Assembly: GCA_022827835.1 (NCBI GenBank)
Contig: JAJEIO010000032.1
Location: 181,748 to 245,747, forward strand
Source: Candidatus Latescibacterota bacterium
GTDB lineage: Bacteria; Latescibacterota; UBA2968; UBA8231
Reading direction: 5' to 3'
Length of the DNA stretch: 64,000 bases
Shown here: positions 59,436 through 64,000 of the stretch, one piece after another
Position numbering within the stretch: the stretch's first letter is position 1
How the letters are laid out: every line of letters begins with the position of its first letter
Notes under the pieces: model-generated
Seen by the model: the letters and a program-made list of their open reading frames with translations, nothing else
Told to the model about the DNA's origin: nothing
Databases searched by the model: none
Translations under genes and position numbers: made by a program

Positions 59436-61105
59436 AGGCGTGCATTTTGGTCTTTCTTTTGCTGGCTTGCTCACCTCCAGAAGAGCAGCCGCTTGACTCG
59501 GAGCCTGCGGCGTCTGAACAGTCCCACTTTGTCGATGTGGCTGCGGAGGTCGGCCTAACGAAAGTCCACACTGGCGGCAGCGCGGAAAAAGGCTATATCG
59601 CAGAGGCCAAAGGAGGGGGTGCGGCTTGGTTGGACTTTGACGGCGACGGCGATTTGGATCTCTACTGGGTGAACGGAGCTGAGCTGGACGATGCACAAGG
59701 TGGGGGCAATGCTCTCTACCGCAACGATGGGGCAAGCGGTTTTGTCGATGTGGCCAGCTCCTTGGGCGCAGCGGGCCGGGGCTGGGGCATGGGTGCTGTC
59801 AGCGCCGACTACGACAACGACGGGGATGCGGACCTCTACGTCACCAACCTGCGTGCAAATGTACTCTACCGCAATGACGGCGATGCGGGTTTTGCCGAAG
59901 TGGGAGGCGAGGCCGGAGCGGCTGGGGACGCTTGGAGTACGGGCGCGGCATTTGGAGACTACGATCGGGACGGGGATGTCGATCTATACGTGGCTGGCTA
60001 CGCTGAGTTCGAACCCGAGAAAATTCCGCGGCTGGGCAGCCAGTGGAAAGGAGTCGATGTGTTCGTCGGGCCGCTGGGGCTGGTGCCGGAGGCCGACTCA
60101 TTCTACCGCAACGACGGCGGCTCCTTTGTAGAAGTCACCGAGGAGACCGGTCTGGCGCACCCCGAGCCGGGCTACGGTTTTGGGGTGCTCTTCGTCGATG
60201 TAGAAGACGATGGGGACGTCGATCTGTACGTGGCCAATGACTCCACGCCCAATTTCCTGTGGCACAACGAGGGAGATGGCACCTTCGCCGAGGTGGGGCT
60301 GCAAGCCCAAGTGGCGTATGGGGCGATGGGACACTCGCAGGCCGGCATGGGGGTAGCCTGGGGCGATTACGACGGGGACACCCGTCCCGATATTTTTTCG
60401 ACGCACTTTGAGGACGACTACAATACCCTCTACCGCAACGAGGGTGCGGGCCTGTTCGCCGATGTATCCGTCGCGGCGGGTTTGGGCAGGACCAGCTTTC
60501 ACTTGGTGGGTTTTGGCACTGGATTTTTCGACCGCGACAACGACGGCGATCTAGACCTGCTGGTGGCCAACGGCCACGTCTATCCGCAGATAGAGCGCGC
60601 GGGCAGCGGCACTTCGTACACCCAACCCAACCAACTTCTCGACAATCTCGGCGGTCGCTTCGAGTTGCTCCTGCCCAGCGAAGGCGACAGTCTGGGTGCG
60701 GCCAAAGTGAGTCGGGGGAGTGCGATTGCCGACTACGACAACGATGGCGATCTGGACCTGCTCGTCACTAATCTGGACGACCGACCGACGCTTTTGCGCA
60801 ACGATGTTGGGAATAGACAGAACTGGTTGGGGGTCGAGTTGGTCGGCAGGGAGAGCAATCGAGGTGGGATTGGTGCTCGCCTGCGCTTGGCAGCCGGCGG
60901 CACAGTGCAAGTCCGCGATATTATCAGCGGCAGCAGTTTTCTCTCCAGCGAGGATCCGCGAGCCCACTTTGGTCTGGGCCAGATTGAAAGGGTGGATTCG
61001 CTACAGGTGCGCTGGCCGAGCGGGGTCGTGCAGGTGTTGAAGAACTTGCGGGTCAACCAGTATTTGGTCGTGGAAGAGGACGGGAGCGAAGCGGGGAGAC
61101 GCTGA
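59432..61105 (+). CDS. FG-GAP/VCBS repeat lipoprotein with UnbV (ASPIC) domain, CRTAC1-like
   Basis: A 557-residue lipoprotein (lipobox LLLAC, ~9-13). FVDVAAEVGL opens a beta propeller of FG-GAP repeats with repeated calcium-type loops D-x-D-x-D-G-D-x-D: WLDFDGDGDLDLYWVNG, DYDNDGDADLYVTN, DYDRDGDVDLYVAG, DVEDDGDVDLYVAN, DRDNDGDLDLLVANG and DYDNDGDLDLLVTN. The C-terminal UnbV/ASPIC domain holds GGIGARLRLAAGG and SSFLSSEDPRAHFGLG, followed by VDSLQVRWPSG. Such proteins resemble integrin-type propellers and bind at the surface. Overlaps the TPR gene by 4 nt. Confidence 0.93.
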   Translation: MKACILVFLLLACSPPEEQPLDSEPAASEQSHFVDVAAEVGLTKVHTGGSAEKGYIAEAKGGGAAWLDFDGDGDLDLYWVNGAELDDAQGGGNALYRNDGASGFVDVASSLGAAGRGWGMGAVSADYDNDGDADLYVTNLRANVLYRNDGDAGFAEVGGEAGAAGDAWSTGAAFGDYDRDGDVDLYVAGYAEFEPEKIPRLGSQWKGVDVFVGPLGLVPEADSFYRNDGGSFVEVTEETGLAHPEPGYGFGVLFVDVEDDGDVDLYVANDSTPNFLWHNEGDGTFAEVGLQAQVAYGAMGHSQAGMGVAWGDYDGDTRPDIFSTHFEDDYNTLYRNEGAGLFADVSVAAGLGRTSFHLVGFGTGFFDRDNDGDLDLLVANGHVYPQIERAGSGTSYTQPNQLLDNLGGRFELLLPSEGDSLGAAKVSRGSAIADYDNDGDLDLLVTNLDDRPTLLRNDVGNRQNWLGVELVGRESNRGGIGARLRLAAGGTVQVRDIISGSSFLSSEDPRAHFGLGQIERVDSLQVRWPSGVVQVLKNLRVNQYLVVEEDGSEAGRR

Positions 61106-61124
61106 TAACGGCAGCAGTCTGGCC

Positions 61125-62974
61125 TTATTTTTTACACAAAATGAATTTTGCCGACTCGGCGATTGCTTCCACTGCCGTGCGCCCCAGTGGTGCCTCCCGA
61201 AATCCACCTGTGGCCCAGATCGGTACTTGGTCGGCGTGGTGCGGGCTTTCCGGGTTTTCGCTGATGCCTGGAGCCAACAGTGCCAAGCTGCGGTCGATGT
61301 TGGCCAAATCGACGATTTGGCAGTAGGAATTGCCCTCCTGCGACCAAATCGTCTGAGCTAGTGGACACTGTAGCGGTGGCGAAAGAAGATCCGCGTCTGG
61401 ATTGAACGATCCAAAACGCTCGGCACCGATTCCTTCAGGGGCACCCATGTACGGCATGTGGCGGATATAGGCCGTGCTTGTGGCAGCCACCTCCGCAGCC
61501 GGCTCCTCAAGTTCCACTACCTGTCGCACCCATCCGGTCGTATCCGCCTGCGGCGCTAGGGGTTGGTCGCGGCGATGCCAACTCGGTAGGGGTACCACGA
61601 TCCAGCGGTCAACTGATTGGCCGTGGCAATGTAGTTGCGCTCTGGGTTGAGCATACTCGGCAGTTCGTCAAAGGGCAGCAACTCCCACTCGTCCTCGCCC
61701 GTCCACCCCGTGCGCGGCTGGGTCCGGTCGCCGCGTCGCTTGGGCGTGGTAGTGCCCGCCTGATAGCCGATATTGCCCTCCACATCAGCGTAGATGAAAT
61801 GGCCGGGCGGTCCTACGTAGTGGCTCAGAGCTTGGCGGAAAGCCGCCCAATTCGTCGCCCGCATTAGCTCCAGCAAGGCCCCCAACGAGCACTTGGGCAC
61901 GGCCCAGAGCGCGTGCTGCAATGCGAATACTCGGTCCGCTTGCGGTTCGCCCAAGAGTTCGTCGACGATTGGTCCGTGATGCGTCTGGCGAATTTCCATC
62001 TCGACGGCCGGGCCATCCTTGACCAAAATGGCCTCTCGACGCTGGGAGAATTCCCGCCACTGCCCCTGCCAAGCGTACTGGTCGCTGTTTTCTGGGTTCA
62101 GCTTCTCGCAAAACAGGTCCGCGTCGTCCCCACCTAGGCCCGTCACTCCCCAAGCAATGCGCTCGTTCCAGCCGATGAGTAGGCCAGGAGCGCCCGGCAC
62201 GCCAATGCCGCGCACATTGTAGCGACCTCCGCAAAGATGCATCTCATACCAGAAAGAGGGGTTATCGACGCTGTACTGGGGATCGCTTTCGAGGATGGGT
62301 TTGCCTGTTGTCGAGCGCGCCCCTGCAACCGTCCAATTGTGGCTCAACTTGGCCTCGGGCGGCGACATTGCACCGGGTCTGGCTTCTGGGGCTGTCTGTT
62401 GTCGTAGGCGCTCGTAAACTTTTGGATAGGACCGCTTAAAATCCTCGGCAGAGCAGATTTGCGCCTCGTCGTCGAGCAAGGGCCGCACTTCAAGGGGCTC
62501 CTCAGCTTCTCTGATCGTCGGCACTTCGTTTTCCCAGCCAAAGCTGAAGCGCTGGCCGAGGTGATCCCAAATGGCGATACAGTCGGCTGCACTCCAAGGC
62601 TCGGGTGTTCCGCCATAGCGGTTAAAGAGAGGATTCAACTCGCCTTGGCGGTCGTGTAGAAAGGCGTTGACGCCTGCGGTGAATGACTCTAGGTAACACC
62701 GAATTTCAGCCGGTAACTTGGCGACTGTCTCGCGGGCGCGGCGATGAAAGGCAAAAATCCGGCTTTTGCGATCCTGCTGCACAAAGCGCTCCTCCGGCCC
62801 CGCTCCTAAAATCTCGGCTACACGCCCCTGTACCACCCGGCGTCTGAGCGCCATCTGGAAGATTCGGTCCTCGGCCATGGCGTAGCCGCACCCGTAGAAC
62901 GCTGCTTCTTCCGAATCGCCGTACACATGGGCGATACCCCATCGATCTCGCAGGATTTCTACCTGTTCCGCCAT
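61125..62974 (-). pseudogene. Penicillin acylase family gene, interrupted and internally deleted
   Basis: The N-terminal frame (62974-61556) encodes 472 residues of an Ntn-hydrolase of the penicillin/AHL acylase family: VEILRDRWGIAHVYGDSEEA, AMAEDRIFQMALRRRV, the nucleophile Ser in KLSHNWTVAGARS, and HHGPIVDE. It ends at TAG after YPYRVGIAATNP, just where the family continues NPYR-x-RRI; the codons after the stop still read RRRRIR. The C-terminal family part (NSYCQIVDLAN, ISENPESPHHADQVPIW) follows in another frame down to 61125. About 150 or more residues usual between these parts are missing. So it carries a nonsense codon, a deletion and a frame change. No signal peptide. Confidence 0.72.
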
Positions 62975-63004
62975 GACTCGTTTCCGTCCTAGCGTTCGCG
63001 ACTA

Positions 63005-64000
63005 CTATGATGCCAAGGCCCAATGGACCGCTTCGGCCGCCAGTTCCACAGCGCGGTCAATGTCTTCCGCCGCTATGTCCGGATGTGTCACCCAGCGGCA
63101 GAATCGCTCCGACTCGAATCTACCGGTTAATACGCCGTGCCGGGCCATAAAGTTAGACCAGGCTTCTAGATCTAGGCGATCTTCTGTCACTTGCATGTAG
63201 AGAATATTCGTCACTACTCGACTGAGATCGACTGCCAACCCTTCGACGGCGTCGAGCCCTCTGGCCAGCCGCGAGGCATTCTCGTGATCTTGTACCATGC
63301 GCTCGTTCATGGTGTCCAGAGCCGCCAGACAGGCCGCGGCCACTACTCCGCCCTGCTTCCAGTTGCCCCCGAGCATCCAGCGGTTGTGCCGCGCCTGTTC
63401 AATAAACTCGCCCGAACCTACCAACAGGGATCCACATGGTGCCGCTAGAGCCTTCGATAGCCCTAGGGATACTGAATCGGCGCAGGAGGCCAACTCCCGG
63501 GGATCAACGCCCAACCCGATACAGGCGTTGAAAAACCGTGCCCCATCGAGGTGCACTGGCATCCCGCGTTCCGCGGCCCACCCTGCCAACTCGTTCATAT
63601 GATCCATTTCAATCAAGGTGCCGGGGGTATTGACGGAATTCTCCAGACAAAGCAGGGCCGGTTCTGGCCCTTTGATCTCCAATTCCTCGACCAGCAGCCG
63701 CGTGCTGCCCCCGCACGTCTGGTCCGCCACCAGTGCAAATTCGACACCTGCGACTCGCCGCATTGCCGCGCCCTCGTAGTCGAATATGTGAAAGCGCTCG
63801 CCCACGAGGATTGTTGCACCGGCTTCGACGTGAGACATCACGGCAGTTAGATTGGCCATGGTGCCGCTGTGTACGAAGAGCGCAGCTTCTTTGCCCAGCA
63901 GATGCGCTCCTCTTTCCTCCAACTGGTTTATGGTAGGATCGTCGCGAAAATCGTCGTTGCCTACTTGGGCCTCAGCCATAGCTCGGCGCATGGCTGGCGT
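63005..64000 (-). CDS. ltaE: L-threonine aldolase (low specificity), 5' end cut by window edge
   Basis: A PLP-dependent aldolase that splits threonine into glycine and acetaldehyde. The frame stays open to the window edge, with TPAMRRAMAEAQVGNDDFRDDP visible instead of a start; about 15-20 residues including the DLRSDT motif lie outside. KEAALFVHSGTMANLTAVMSH binds the cofactor, PVHLDGARFFNACIGLG holds the conserved Asp and Arg, and Lys in VSLGLSKALAAPCGS is the Schiff-base residue. The C-terminal VTHPDIAAEDIDRAVE is standard. It lies 30 nt upstream of the broken acylase on the same strand. Confidence 0.93.
   Translation of the reverse strand, partial: TPAMRRAMAEAQVGNDDFRDDPTINQLEERGAHLLGKEAALFVHSGTMANLTAVMSHVEAGATILVGERFHIFDYEGAAMRRVAGVEFALVADQTCGGSTRLLVEELEIKGPEPALLCLENSVNTPGTLIEMDHMNELAGWAAERGMPVHLDGARFFNACIGLGVDPRELASCADSVSLGLSKALAAPCGSLLVGSGEFIEQARHNRWMLGGNWKQGGVVAAACLAALDTMNERMVQDHENASRLARGLDAVEGLAVDLSRVVTNILYMQVTEDRLDLEAWSNFMARHGVLTGRFESERFCRWVTHPDIAAEDIDRAVELAAEAVHWALAS

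Overview
The window is a GC-rich bacterial chromosome segment. The likely source is a Latescibacterota-, Poribacteria- or wider FCB-type lineage. The case rests on gene content: FlgD/CHU_C-like C-terminal domains on large exported proteins, many sulfatases, a phytanoyl-CoA dioxygenase, an enolase-superfamily enzyme, a CehA/DUF3604 metallohydrolase, CBM9-like secreted proteins and a CRTAC1-type FG-GAP/UnbV protein. No rRNA or tRNA gene was recognised, so this placement is inference.

Layout. 0-3.1 kb: a NurA / HAS-barrel protein / HerA DNA-end-processing operon plus a small coiled-coil membrane protein. 3.3-14 kb: a CBM9 protein with a scrap of an ABC ATPase at its 3' end, RNase HI, dihydrolipoyl dehydrogenase, two PLP enzymes, penicillin-binding protein 1A with a coupled unknown partner, an FN3 protein and a CCA-adding-type enzyme. 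14-20.4 kb, minus strand: cobalt-type nitrile hydratase (beta, alpha, accessory) followed by a homocysteine methyltransferase/MTHFR fusion, and a Bax1-XPB nuclease-helicase pair. 20.4-30.4 kb: an accessory island with MazEF-, FitAB- and DUF4258/YgiT-type toxin-antitoxin modules, an orphan antitoxin with a vapC stub, a sulfatase overlapping fdhD, and an AT-richer Abi/UG-type reverse transcriptase coupled to a 39-codon ORF. A solenoid-like protein flanked by 71-72 bp repeats follows. 30.4-34.3 kb: PhyH dioxygenase, SDR, class I fumarase and a small secreted protein.

34.5-49.9 kb is the most unusual part. Seven plus-strand genes with gaps of 4-43 nt encode a PPIase lipoprotein, three large exported proteins with discoidin-like and C-terminal FlgD-like domains, two paralogous ~900-residue exported proteins with a calcium-type acidic segment, and a TPR lipoprotein. 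It looks like a surface-assembly or secretion system of unknown function that grew by duplication.

50-58.4 kb: a CBM9-like protein with a strong terminator, then a sugar-uptake operon (binding protein, two permeases, no ATPase) running into a PHP hydrolase and an enolase-superfamily enzyme, with a convergent sulfatase. 58.5-64 kb: a TPR lipoprotein overlapping an FG-GAP/UnbV protein, a broken penicillin acylase and a threonine aldolase cut by the window edge. Gene starts were revised where a Shine-Dalgarno site, overlap or family N-terminus gave a better choice than the longest reading frame.
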